A DNA stretch of 64,000 bases from JAPHTQ01 sp050299175 (GTDB lineage: Bacteria; Pseudomonadota; Gammaproteobacteria; Thiohalomonadales; Thiohalomonadaceae): the NCBI GenBank assembly GCA_050299175.1, contig JBNKVM010000010.1, positions 77,614-141,613 of the forward strand, in the 5' to 3' direction. The position numbers and the translations under genes are program-made. This document shows positions 45,071 to 53,161 of this stretch, one piece after another (the first letter of the stretch is position 1; each line of letters opens with the position of its first letter). Under the pieces are notes generated by a model. The model made no database searches and was not told where the DNA came from. It worked only from the letters and a program-made list of their open reading frames with translations.

Positions 45071-45301
45071 ATGTGGAAAGAGGTAAAAAATTATTCACTC
45101 AATTTTCATAACCATCCACGACATGCCGCCATCCATCTAAAACTGGCTGACGGTAGCGACGCGATCATGGATCACCTCAGCATCGATGAACTTCATATAC
45201 TCGGCACGATGCTACGCAATGAACCCCACGTCTGGTTCCATACCGGACGCGGCGATCTCACCGCCCATTCGGCACCGTTGCACGAAGAGGATCTGGACTA
45301 G
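45071..45301 (+). CDS. small hypothetical protein
   Basis: A 76-residue soluble protein, starting MWKEVKNYSLNFHNHPRHAA, rich in histidine (about 11) and acidic residues with no signal or membrane segment. I do not recognise the family. AGGGGA lies 12 bases before the ATG. The open frame extends 34 codons upstream without a family-like sequence. It is followed after 52 bases by the metallophosphoesterase on the same strand. Confidence 0.65.
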   Translation: MWKEVKNYSLNFHNHPRHAAIHLKLADGSDAIMDHLSIDELHILGTMLRNEPHVWFHTGRGDLTAHSAPLHEEDLD

Positions 45302-45353
45302 ACACCATCAACGCTGAATTTCAACATCAACTGGAGCAAACAACGGACCTCAC

Positions 45354-46460
45354 ATGTTCGTCATTATCCTTGGCCTGATCACCACCCTGATGCACGCCTA
45401 CCTCACCTGGCGTGTCGGCAGCCTGAGTTGGTTTGCCAGCGGGGCTGCTCACCGTAATCTATGGCTGGTATCACTGGGGATATGGCTTCTGTACATTGCC
45501 GGGATCCGTTTCGCCCTGTCACCCGGTGGCAAATTGGCCTTCCTGCTGGAACGCATCACCATGGACTGGCTGGGATTATTGTTTATAGCCACTAGTATAT
45601 TACTGACACTCGATCTACTCACTGGCTTCGGCCTTTGGGCAAAACCGTGGCTCAATGTATTACGCAGCGGTGCGCTGATACTCGCTGGTTTAATGATTGC
45701 CATCGCCTTTTTCCAGGGAACCCGCCCGCCGGTTGTCAGCCAGCACAACATCAACCTGCCACACCTGCCCGAAGCACTAGATGGCAAACGTCTGGTAATG
45801 CTCTCCGATCTCCACCTTGGCAGCCAACTCGGTCCAAAATGGCTGGCAAAGCGAGTAGCTCAGATAATGGCACTAAAACCGGATATCATCGTCCTGGTCG
45901 GCGACATTTTCGAAGGTCACGGTCCACCCGATAGCGGATTACAACAAACCTTCTCCCGCCTGAAAGCACCACTTGGTGTCTACGCTGTGACGGGCAATCA
46001 CGAGTTCTATGGCGATACCAAGCCCGCCATCGCCATGAGTGAAACCGCTGGAGTAATCTGGCTACACGATGAGATACGCGAAATCGCGCCTGGCCTGAAG
46101 CTGGCGGGGATAGAGGATTTAAGCGTGCGACAGATGCGTGGGGATAAACAGGATGTAATGACCCCGTTACTCAAGGGCCAAGGAAACGGTGCGTTGATAT
46201 TGCTCTCCCACTCCCCGCTACAAGTTGAACAGGCAGCCAACAGTGGTGCGGGATTGATGCTTTCGGGACATACCCATAATGGCCAGATATGGCCATTCAA
46301 TTATCTGGTCAAAAGATTCTTTCCCTATATCACCGGCCTCTATCGCATCGGCGACATGTCGCTTATCGTCGGTCGTGGAACAGGCTTATGGGGACCACGC
46401 ATGCGGCTGTGGCAACCAGGTGAGGTTGTCGCAGTGACACTGCACACGCCTGAGAAATAG
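45354..46460 (+). CDS. membrane-anchored metallophosphoesterase
   Basis: A 368-residue protein with four N-terminal membrane helices (about 1-130) and a C-terminal calcineurin-type phosphoesterase. The metal-site motifs are in order: MLSDLHLGSQLG, LVGDIFEGHG, VTGNHEFYGD, LLSHSPLQ, SGHTHNGQIW. This is the YkuE-like architecture; substrates are unknown. It is monocistronic or follows the 76-residue gene, and ends in a strong terminator. Confidence 0.92.
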   Translation: MFVIILGLITTLMHAYLTWRVGSLSWFASGAAHRNLWLVSLGIWLLYIAGIRFALSPGGKLAFLLERITMDWLGLLFIATSILLTLDLLTGFGLWAKPWLNVLRSGALILAGLMIAIAFFQGTRPPVVSQHNINLPHLPEALDGKRLVMLSDLHLGSQLGPKWLAKRVAQIMALKPDIIVLVGDIFEGHGPPDSGLQQTFSRLKAPLGVYAVTGNHEFYGDTKPAIAMSETAGVIWLHDEIREIAPGLKLAGIEDLSVRQMRGDKQDVMTPLLKGQGNGALILLSHSPLQVEQAANSGAGLMLSGHTHNGQIWPFNYLVKRFFPYITGLYRIGDMSLIVGRGTGLWGPRMRLWQPGEVVAVTLHTPEK

Positions 46461-46467
46461 CGGTTAT

Positions 46468-46502
46468 GCAAAGAGCCGCCGAAACCGCTGGCGGCTCTTT
46501 GC
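46468..46502. terminator. bidirectional hairpin after the metallophosphoesterase
   Basis: Perfect 13-bp stem GCAAAGAGCCGCC-9-GGCGGCTCTTTGC between the phosphoesterase and the convergent unknown gene. Confidence 0.85.
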
Positions 46503-46512
46503 CGATGACACC

Positions 46513-47073
46513 TTACAACGCCCCGCGTTCCGGTCGTTTCAGTTCCGGATTGGTTTTAGCCAGGGCTTCATCCATCGTCACCAGCGATCCTTTAGCTTTG
46601 TAGTCCTTCACGCCATCGACCACGGCAGCAACCTTTTCCGCCGAAGACATCGATTTCAGATCGCGCTTGTCCAGACCTGCTTCATCCAGCAACTCGTTCC
46701 AGGTAATCCCTTCCTGCATCGGTACCAGCGGGAAGTTAACCCCGTCAAGTTCCACCTGCAGCGGGGTGGTCAGATCTACCACGTACATAATCGCCTGCAT
46801 GTCGGGAGAAAAATCGTCTTTGTACATCGCGACGAAGTCGTTCAGGTTGGCCAGCTTGTCCAGTGAACCCGCGGCAAAGGTCAGCTTGTCACCTTTCGAC
46901 ATCAGCACCACATGCTCCATCACCACATTGGGGGGCTTACGGTTGCCAGCATCATCGGCGATATCGCCTTCGACCAATGCAAGGCGCCCACGAAATGCTG
47001 TGGCATCGGACGCATCCTCGACAAAACTGATATTCAGCAGTCGCCCCTTCTCTTCATAACTTTTAATACACAC
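46513..47073 (-). CDS. unknown protein downstream of radical SAM gene
   Basis: A 186-residue acidic cytoplasmic protein without a recognisable family. It begins with GTG, preceded by GAGGG eight bases upstream, which supports this start. Hydrophobic stretches are short and the composition is that of a soluble alpha/beta protein. It lies 177 bp downstream of the radical SAM gene on the same strand and could be read from the same transcript, but the gap is large enough for a promoter of its own. Confidence 0.6.
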   Translation of the reverse strand: MCIKSYEEKGRLLNISFVEDASDATAFRGRLALVEGDIADDAGNRKPPNVVMEHVVLMSKGDKLTFAAGSLDKLANLNDFVAMYKDDFSPDMQAIMYVVDLTTPLQVELDGVNFPLVPMQEGITWNELLDEAGLDKRDLKSMSSAEKVAAVVDGVKDYKAKGSLVTMDEALAKTNPELKRPERGAL

Positions 47074-47250
47074 ACTAGTTACCCTCGGTTAGATAATATC
47101 TGCCGAGAGCGTTCAGCAAGTTCAGTGCCAGACAAGGGGAAATCAATAACTTGTTGTTTTTGCTACACACATGTGCAATGCGGTTATTAAAGCCGCACTA
47201 TGGATGTGTAGGATTTGTCGCACTAGCGACAAAAGCGGAGTGGAAGCTTG

Positions 47251-48369
47251 CTATTGCAATCGAGCCTCTTCTGCCTGACGAACATACTCCTGCACTTTGG
47301 GGTGGTCGCGGGTTTGATCCCGAATGTGGCCAAGCATCGTACGCATGTGGCAGACCTCGTTCTCCTGTGCCAGACGATTCTCGACCAATCGGTCATGGCT
47401 ACATCCCCCCGCACAGTGCTGTTGCCATTCGCAACCGAGACACACCACGGGTAATCCCACATCAAGCTGTCGAAGCTCTTCCGCCTTGGCTGAATCAGGC
47501 AGGCGGTTGAAATCAAGTCCGGAAAGATGGCCAAAGCAGTAACTGTCGTCCCGACTGAATTTGTCGCAATGAAAGACCCTGCCATCGGGCTCGATACTGT
47601 AGGTCCCATTGACACAACTTCCTGATGAAGAACACATAGAGCCAGGGAACCCCATCGACAACAGCAGCATGTCTCCCAGTTCACGGATGCGTATCCGTGG
47701 ATCATTCATCAGCAGCCATTCGTCGAACAGCTCTTTCATGAAGCCATAGTATTGCTCACCCTCCAGCGTTTCTCCTTCCAGTGAGGCATCTGCTCTGACA
47801 GGCAGAAAACAGATGTCGAATATTCCATTGTCACGGTAAAACTCCAGAAACGCCTTTGCGCCGACAGAAAGGCTTTTGCCGGTCAGCACGGTAATCACGC
47901 CAGAAGAGATATCACGACGCTGGAGCTCCTCGATCCCCTTCATGATCCGATTAAAGGAAGGTTTACCCTTGAAATAGGGTCGCTGTGCATCATGCACCTG
48001 CTGTGGACCATCAAGACTGACGCCCACGGTAAAATCGAATGCCTGCAGGAAATCGAGTACCTTATTAGTAAACATGGTGCCATTGGTCTGCAGGTAATTG
48101 CGAACCTCCTGCTCTGGCTCTTTAAGATACTCCTGTGCAGCAACGGCCTTGCGAAAGAAATCGATACCTGCCAACAACGGTTCACCGCCGTGCCAGATGA
48201 AGCGGAAGGATTGCGTACTTTTGATGGAGAGAATGCGTTCGATGGCCAACGCCATTTGCTCGAACGTCATGTTATCGCTATCTGATTGCCGGTCATGACA
48301 GTACGCGCAACCCAAATTGCAGTTGCGCGTCACTTTCATGATGGCATTGGTCGGCAATGCCACGGCCAT
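47251..48369 (-). CDS. radical SAM/SPASM peptide- or protein-modifying enzyme
   Basis: A 372-residue radical SAM enzyme. The cluster motif is RNCNLGCAYC (C17, C21, C24). The C-terminal SPASM half binds two auxiliary Fe-S clusters: MCSSSGSCVNGTYS, GRVFHCDKF, then VVCLGCEWQQHCAGGC and NEVCHM. This is the architecture of anaerobic sulfatase-maturating enzyme and RiPP maturases, which act on a cysteine or serine or on peptide carbons. No sulfatase is nearby; the small protein upstream is the likely partner. Start is two bases after that gene's stop. Confidence 0.9.
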   Translation of the reverse strand: MAVALPTNAIMKVTRNCNLGCAYCHDRQSDSDNMTFEQMALAIERILSIKSTQSFRFIWHGGEPLLAGIDFFRKAVAAQEYLKEPEQEVRNYLQTNGTMFTNKVLDFLQAFDFTVGVSLDGPQQVHDAQRPYFKGKPSFNRIMKGIEELQRRDISSGVITVLTGKSLSVGAKAFLEFYRDNGIFDICFLPVRADASLEGETLEGEQYYGFMKELFDEWLLMNDPRIRIRELGDMLLLSMGFPGSMCSSSGSCVNGTYSIEPDGRVFHCDKFSRDDSYCFGHLSGLDFNRLPDSAKAEELRQLDVGLPVVCLGCEWQQHCAGGCSHDRLVENRLAQENEVCHMRTMLGHIRDQTRDHPKVQEYVRQAEEARLQ

Positions 48370-48371
48370 CG

Positions 48372-48716
48372 CTACACCTTAGAGAGTTTGAGACCTCGAA
48401 GAATCTTAATTTCAGACGGCGTCAGTACATGATCGAGATCCAGCTTGGATACCTGTCGCATCCAGTCCCTGTTATCCGGTGTACACTTACCCCATCCGTT
48501 GCCACAACGTTCCCAGTTCTGGCAATAGCTGGCATCAAGCTTACCCCTGGCCAGATCGACGATCTGTTGCTCAATAACCTCTTTGCCTACCAGATGGGAA
48601 CAATTGATTTTATCCAATTGACGTGAGAGCTGGGAAATACTTGGTTGCTTCAGTTGGGCTTTCCGTGTCTTGCGCGCCGTAGCGCGAACTTTGGTACGTA
48701 CCGTCCTCTTTGCCAT
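48372..48716 (-). CDS. small basic Cys/Trp protein, candidate radical SAM substrate
   Basis: A 114-residue protein with a strongly basic first 23 residues (MAKRTVRTKVRATARKTRK), a cysteine at 39, and a core YCQNWERCGNGWGKCTP with cysteines at 65, 71 and 78 and tryptophans at 68 and 75, plus W85. There is no signal or known fold. It is directly upstream of, and spaced two bases from, the radical SAM gene, whose ribosome site AAGGTG lies inside its 3' end. This could be a maturation substrate, a carrier, or simply an unknown partner. Confidence 0.75.
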   Translation of the reverse strand: MAKRTVRTKVRATARKTRKAQLKQPSISQLSRQLDKINCSHLVGKEVIEQQIVDLARGKLDASYCQNWERCGNGWGKCTPDNRDWMRQVSKLDLDHVLTPSEIKILRGLKLSKV

Positions 48717-48842
48717 GTTGCCACTCCCTGTTGCTAGCTTGTTTACAGATTTAACGCCATGTCTTACAACAACTTGCTAAATCATTAACAAATCCATCGT
48801 CTGACCTTAGCCACAATCTGTCTATTTGGCAATAATCCTTTA

Positions 48843-48856
48843 TAGATCAAGATCAA
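48843..48856. promoter_or_regulatory. FNR/Anr-type box
   Basis: TAGAT-CAAG-ATCAA matches the FNR consensus TTGAT-N4-ATCAA at nine of ten positions. It lies 127 bp upstream of the small basic gene and 90 bp upstream of the divergent membrane gene, so either or both could respond to oxygen. Confidence 0.55.
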
Positions 48857-48946
48857 TAAACTTGCGCAAATTAGTACCCAACAGAAATATGCTATATTGA
48901 GTGCGCATGGTTTACACCTCGCATATCCACAGGGAGAAAAAAACAA

Positions 48947-49966
48947 ATGGATTTTTCAGCTGGCATTTATGACCTATCCCTTGCATTGTTCCCATTACTC
49001 TGTGTCACCGCCTACATCACGATACTTCTCTATGCACGTCGCACCTGGATACTCCAACGTAATACCGCTCACCTGCTTGCCTATATCGATACACTGGACG
49101 CTGATCTACTAGCGAAAAAATGCATACCGAATCAGACTCAAGATATAAACTGCACGATTGATGAAATCGATGATCTATTGAAGAAAGCACGCCAGGCCAT
49201 GCATGAAAATAGTCCCTCACTTTGGCGCGGCATGTTTTCACTTGGTGGTATCTCACACCAGATCGCGGCATGGAGAAGGGCGCATGATGCGGATCAGCTG
49301 GCAACGTCATTATGGCTAGATGAACGCATTTCTGCATATGCAATGGTTGCCAAGGAAGAATTAAAAGCAATTGGCTCTTCCGCTGCAAATGCTCTGTCAG
49401 AAAAAATCGCAACGCTCATTGAAGCGAACAAAAATAGTGAATTGCGCCCTCATGTCAGAGAGGCACGCCGTCTGATTTTTAACTCCCGTGACACCTATTA
49501 TGAAGAGTTATCAGACTGGCAACAGAAGGCACTGTGGCTGGTTATCGTTACAGGCGCCATTGTTCTGCTACTCGCCACCACCGATCAAAGCACCACTATA
49601 TACCTGCTGTTTGGTGCCACTGGCGGCCTACTCGCGCGTCTTGCCAAAACCATGTCCGCCAAGGATATCGGTTTCGATTACGGCGTTTCCTGGTCGATAC
49701 TTTTCCTCGCGCCACTGGTCGGTGCACTGATGGGATGGACGGGGGTATTAATATCGGATTTTGTTTCGGCGCTGGATGTCATTAACCTGCCCGACGAATT
49801 ATTTACCAAGGTAGCCACCAAAAAAGGCGAGTTAAGTATCCTGTCTGACAACAGTAAAAATGTTCTTTCGGTCCTCTTTGGCTTCTCTGCAACCTTCTTC
49901 GAAAAAGTGATGTCAGGAGCCATTACAACTATGACCAGGAAACCCGCTGGTAGCGAAAAGAAGTAG
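48947..49966 (+). CDS. multi-pass membrane protein, unknown
   Basis: A 339-residue membrane protein. One N-terminal helix (about 8-30) is followed by a soluble helical region of about 160 residues and then helices at about 195-215, 220-234 and 245-268, ending with a basic tail. I do not recognise the family. It is divergent from the radical SAM operon and shares the intergenic FNR-like box. A TATGCT-type -10 about 55 bp upstream is possible. Function unknown. Confidence 0.7.
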   Translation: MDFSAGIYDLSLALFPLLCVTAYITILLYARRTWILQRNTAHLLAYIDTLDADLLAKKCIPNQTQDINCTIDEIDDLLKKARQAMHENSPSLWRGMFSLGGISHQIAAWRRAHDADQLATSLWLDERISAYAMVAKEELKAIGSSAANALSEKIATLIEANKNSELRPHVREARRLIFNSRDTYYEELSDWQQKALWLVIVTGAIVLLLATTDQSTTIYLLFGATGGLLARLAKTMSAKDIGFDYGVSWSILFLAPLVGALMGWTGVLISDFVSALDVINLPDELFTKVATKKGELSILSDNSKNVLSVLFGFSATFFEKVMSGAITTMTRKPAGSEKK

Positions 49967-50034
49967 CAAGGTAGGGAGAGCGGGGTATTTTTGAAGAGAA
50001 ATAGTAGCGGCAACATCCCTGTTGCCTGCCGAGA

Positions 50035-50583
50035 TTAATAAAGATACTTAATACCGGCCAGCAGGGCATTGCCTTTGGGTGATTTGATGTCAGTACCTTC
50101 ATATTCCAGTACCAACTCAAACTTCTCGTTAAGCCCGTATTCAACACCCAGCACATAGGCAACACCGCTTTCGGTATTGGTATGACCAGCGATCTCTTCG
50201 GACTCCTGCATCCAACCGAGTTTACCCACCAACGATGTATGGCTGGCAAGATGGTGTGTGTAGGTTCCGAGTAAACCCATGCTGGTATAAGTGGCCTGTT
50301 CCGTGACATCAAGTTCATTGGTCACATCACCCTTGGCCGAACCGTAGGTCAGTTCAACACCCCACGGACCACCGTAGGAATAACCGAGGTCGATGGCATA
50401 ACCGTTAGAACTGGCACCATCCAGAGTCTCTGCCCCGTGGGTGACCTTATCGCCCAAACCATTCACCAGCTTGACCGTGGCGTAGTAATGACCGCCATGC
50501 GCCATCTCGCTTTCAGCGACACAGACAGAAGTGGCAGACAATAAAATAGCCGCAATAGCGGCCGACAGTACAGGTTTGTACAT
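50035..50583 (-). CDS. outer membrane beta-barrel protein
   Basis: A 182-residue protein with a signal peptide (AAIAAILLSATSVCVAES), then alternating hydrophobic strands (YYATVKLVNGLGDKV, GYAIDLGYSYGGPWG, ELTYGSAKGDVTN) and a terminal aromatic strand ending IKYLY. This is the look of an eight-stranded OmpA/OmpW-type barrel. It has no clear family assignment; it is likely transcribed alone. Convergent with the preceding membrane gene. Confidence 0.85.
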   Translation of the reverse strand: MYKPVLSAAIAAILLSATSVCVAESEMAHGGHYYATVKLVNGLGDKVTHGAETLDGASSNGYAIDLGYSYGGPWGVELTYGSAKGDVTNELDVTEQATYTSMGLLGTYTHHLASHTSLVGKLGWMQESEEIAGHTNTESGVAYVLGVEYGLNEKFELVLEYEGTDIKSPKGNALLAGIKYLY

Positions 50584-50722
50584 TTACTCCCCCTAGTGGT
50601 TTTTTAGTTATTAGGAGGAGTGGAGTATATCGGTAGCCTGCATTGTCGACAAACCGGCAATCCAAATCACCTATATACAGTAGTGTTTTATCGTCTGTTC
50701 GAGATCAAACACGCCGCACACA

Positions 50723-51283
50723 TCAATTGTCACCCAACATGGCATTCTTCAAGCCATGATCCGCGGGCGACTCCCCCAACCAGATGGAAAGCAATGCTCG
50801 CTGAAAATCCGTCCCGCCGATACGACCGATTTCCTTGCCGTTCAGGCCCACACTGGTTTTGCCATCGCCAAAAAATCTGAAGACGTAAATATCACCTGCA
50901 TGAACCGTAGCAAACAAGCTATTGAACTGCTCCAGTCTTTTCAGCAGCGGCGCTAATGCTTCACTGCCAAGATTCAGGCGAAAACCCTCATCCCATGCAG
51001 CGACCAGTTTCTCCCGAGAAACCTCTTTATAGAGGAAGGTCATCGTCACCTGCTTCGGGCCAGCCATAGCCATTGCCTCGCTGGCGCTAGCGGTCTTTTC
51101 CGGCAGGTACAGTGCTCCCACATAGATGTCGAAAAAAAACTTGGTGCGTACCCCGGCGCCATTGAGCTGTAGGGTTTCACCCGATATCACTGTTGTATCA
51201 GGAACGTTTACCCCCTCAATATCCATCGCCCATGCCGTAGAAACGAATAATCCACAGAGCACTGCAAATAGACGAGTTTTCAT
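50723..51283 (-). CDS. chalcone isomerase-like periplasmic protein
   Basis: A 186-residue secreted protein. The signal peptide MKTRLFAVLCGLFVSTAWAM precedes a domain with the chalcone-isomerase-like core (GVRTKFFFDIYVGALYLPEK, then VTMTFLYKEVSREKLVAAW, and GGTDFQRALLSIWLG). Bacterial members of this superfamily bind lipids or have unknown function; no chalcone is expected. The frame extends upstream but GAGGTGG precedes the chosen ATG. It is divergent from tpx. Confidence 0.85.
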   Translation of the reverse strand: MKTRLFAVLCGLFVSTAWAMDIEGVNVPDTTVISGETLQLNGAGVRTKFFFDIYVGALYLPEKTASASEAMAMAGPKQVTMTFLYKEVSREKLVAAWDEGFRLNLGSEALAPLLKRLEQFNSLFATVHAGDIYVFRFFGDGKTSVGLNGKEIGRIGGTDFQRALLSIWLGESPADHGLKNAMLGDN

Positions 51284-51416
51284 TGCCACCTCACTTTTAT
51301 TTTTTTCGCTATCCATGTGAACCACCAGTACGGCCTCATCCACCTTGAACAAGTCCCCTTTGGCACCTATCTTCAAACCTGCCACTCACCAATAAGAATC
51401 TGTCAGGAGCTATAGC

Positions 51417-51914
51417 ATGGCAAATATCACCTTAAAAGGTAATCCCATCCATACCAATGGAGAACTCCCTGAACTGGGGAGCTTCGCACCCGATTTCGTC
51501 CTGGTAAACAAGGACCTGACCAATACTACTCTGGCCGACTATGCCGGAAAGAAAAAGTTGCTCAACATTGTACCCAGCCTGGACACTGGTGTATGCGCCA
51601 CGTCCACTATCAAATTCAACCAGGCGATGCGCGGCAAGAGCGGTGCTGTTGCTCTGGTGATTTCAGCCGACCTGCCCTTTGCCATGAATCGTTTCTGTGG
51701 TGCAGAAGGCATCGACAACGTCATCTCGCTTTCCATGATGCGTAGTAAGAACTTTGCCAAAGACTATGGTGTATTAATCACTGATGGCCCGCTGGAAGGG
51801 ATCTGTGCCCGCGCTGTAGTGGTACTGGATGAAGACAACAAGGTGATCTACACCCAACTGGTACCGGAGATCGGTGAGGAACCCGATTACGATTCAGCAC
51901 TGGCGATGCTCTAA
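51417..51914 (+). CDS. tpx: thiol peroxidase
   Basis: A 165-residue atypical 2-Cys peroxiredoxin that reduces peroxides with thioredoxin. The peroxidatic cysteine is in PSLDTGVCATST and the resolving cysteine in NRFCGAEG; the DFVLVNKDL and CARAVVVLDE elements fit Tpx. Normal length. Followed by a strong terminator, so it is monocistronic. Adds to the peroxide-defence genes here. Confidence 0.97.
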   Translation: MANITLKGNPIHTNGELPELGSFAPDFVLVNKDLTNTTLADYAGKKKLLNIVPSLDTGVCATSTIKFNQAMRGKSGAVALVISADLPFAMNRFCGAEGIDNVISLSMMRSKNFAKDYGVLITDGPLEGICARAVVVLDEDNKVIYTQLVPEIGEEPDYDSALAML

Positions 51915-51930
51915 GCCACGTTTCTTCAAC

Positions 51931-51960
51931 AAAAAAGCCACGGAGTCCCGTGGCTTTTTA
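51931..51960. terminator. bidirectional terminator between tpx and HxlR gene
   Basis: Perfect 12-bp stem AAAAAGCCACGG-4-CCGTGGCTTTTT, with A- and T-runs on both sides, serving both convergent genes. Confidence 0.93.
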
Positions 51961-51980
51961 CTTTGCACCGCATACAGGCA

Positions 51981-52331
51981 TTATGTCTCGGCTCGGTTTT
52001 TCGCCAGTTTACGCAGATACTGTTTCCCCCATTTATGCAACTCGCTCAATATCGGTTGCAGCGTCCTACCAAACTCCGTCATGCTGTACTCTACCCGCGG
52101 CGGCACCTCAGCATAGACCTTGCGTTCCACAATACCGTCCTTTTCCAATTCTCGTAATTGCCTAGTCAGCATCCTTTGGGTAACAGCGGGCATCAACCTG
52201 CGTAACTCATTAAATCGCCTCGTCGAATCGAGATGATAAAGAATAACCCCTTTCCATTTACCGCCGATCGCATCAATCGCCACCTCAACGGCACAACAGT
52301 AATCAGGGCATTTTTCCACTGGCTTATTCAT
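51981..52331 (-). CDS. HxlR-family redox-type regulator
   Basis: A 116-residue winged-helix protein of the HxlR/MarR-like family. The conserved cysteine near the N-terminus is in CPDYCCAVE, as in YodB/HypR-type disulfide sensors, and the DNA-reading part is MPAVTQRMLTRQLRELEKDGI. It is divergent from a nitroreductase gene, the arrangement of HypR-HypO, so it likely responds to quinones, diamide or electrophiles and controls that gene. A GTG three codons earlier is an alternative start. Confidence 0.9.
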   Translation of the reverse strand: MNKPVEKCPDYCCAVEVAIDAIGGKWKGVILYHLDSTRRFNELRRLMPAVTQRMLTRQLRELEKDGIVERKVYAEVPPRVEYSMTEFGRTLQPILSELHKWGKQYLRKLAKNRAET

Positions 52332-52354
52332 TGAACACACCCATTAGTATACTT

Positions 52355-52373
52355 TTTGTGACTATAGCACAAA
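52355..52373. promoter_or_regulatory. candidate HxlR operator
   Basis: TTTGTG-N7-CACAAA, a perfect 6-bp inverted repeat, lies midway between the divergent HxlR and nitroreductase genes, next to the palindrome AGTATACT (52346-52353). Binding by the HxlR protein is inference. Confidence 0.45.
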
Positions 52374-52445
52374 GATGTGCGTACTTGTTTTGTTCGTATC
52401 TAAAACCATAATCAACCCTTCAACAACAAGCAAGAAGGAAGGGAA

Positions 52446-53102
52446 ATGACACACCCCGTTATACAGGACCTGCAATGGCGCTACACAACGAAAAAATATG
52501 ACAACACCAGAAATATCTCCCAGGAAGATCTCGATGTTATTTTCGAGGCGCTGCGACTTTCCGCCTCATCCATTAACTCACAGCCGTGGAAATTCATCGT
52601 GCTTGAATCTAACAACGCCAAGCAGCGTATGCACGATACCTTTGCCAACAATTTTCAGTTCAACCAGCCGCACATTCTCGACAGTTCACACACCATTCTT
52701 TTTGCCCACAACCCGCGATATAAACGGGAAAACTATGCTGAAGTAGTCGACAAGGCAGTCGAGGACGGACGGACATCAGCGGATGCACGGGAAAGAGCAA
52801 TGGGTGCTTTTGTCTTTGCCGAAATGAATACCGATGAGAACGGCATCACCACGCCCTGGTCCAAAGCCCAAACCTACATCGCCCTTGGTAACTTACTGCA
52901 CACACTGGCACGACTCAGGATTGATTCCACCACCATGGAAGGAATCGATGTCGAACGCGTCAACAAGGAGTTTGCGAAGGAGTTGGATGGCTATGAGTGC
53001 CATCTCGCTGTATCGATCGGCTATCACCTGCCGGAAGAGGACTTCAATGCCGGGTTACCAAAATCGCGCCGAAGCATGAATAGCATTTTACTACGCATGT
53101 AA
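52446..53102 (+). CDS. nitroreductase family protein (NfsB-like)
   Basis: A 218-residue FMN-dependent oxidoreductase. The FMN-binding start RYTTKKYDNTR and the segment LRLSASSINSQPWKFIV, plus ITTPWSKAQTYIALGNLL and the late helix, are typical of NfsB-type enzymes that reduce nitroaromatics and quinones with NAD(P)H. Divergent from an HxlR redox sensor. Followed by a terminator. Confidence 0.94.
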   Translation: MTHPVIQDLQWRYTTKKYDNTRNISQEDLDVIFEALRLSASSINSQPWKFIVLESNNAKQRMHDTFANNFQFNQPHILDSSHTILFAHNPRYKRENYAEVVDKAVEDGRTSADARERAMGAFVFAEMNTDENGITTPWSKAQTYIALGNLLHTLARLRIDSTTMEGIDVERVNKEFAKELDGYECHLAVSIGYHLPEEDFNAGLPKSRRSMNSILLRM

Positions 53103-53114
53103 CGCTTCCAGCTC

Positions 53115-53147
53115 AAAAGCCACAGGCATACGCCTGTGGCTTTTTTT
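53115..53147 (+). terminator. terminator of the nitroreductase gene
   Basis: Perfect 13-bp stem AAAAGCCACAGGC-4-GCCTGTGGCTTTT followed by further T residues. Confidence 0.93.
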
Positions 53148-53161
53148 ATCAACATAAGGAG

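Noticed and set aside
47251..48369. Anaerobic sulfatase maturase for a local sulfatase
   Set aside because: The enzyme has the right SPASM architecture but no sulfatase with a Cys/Ser maturation motif occurs in the window.
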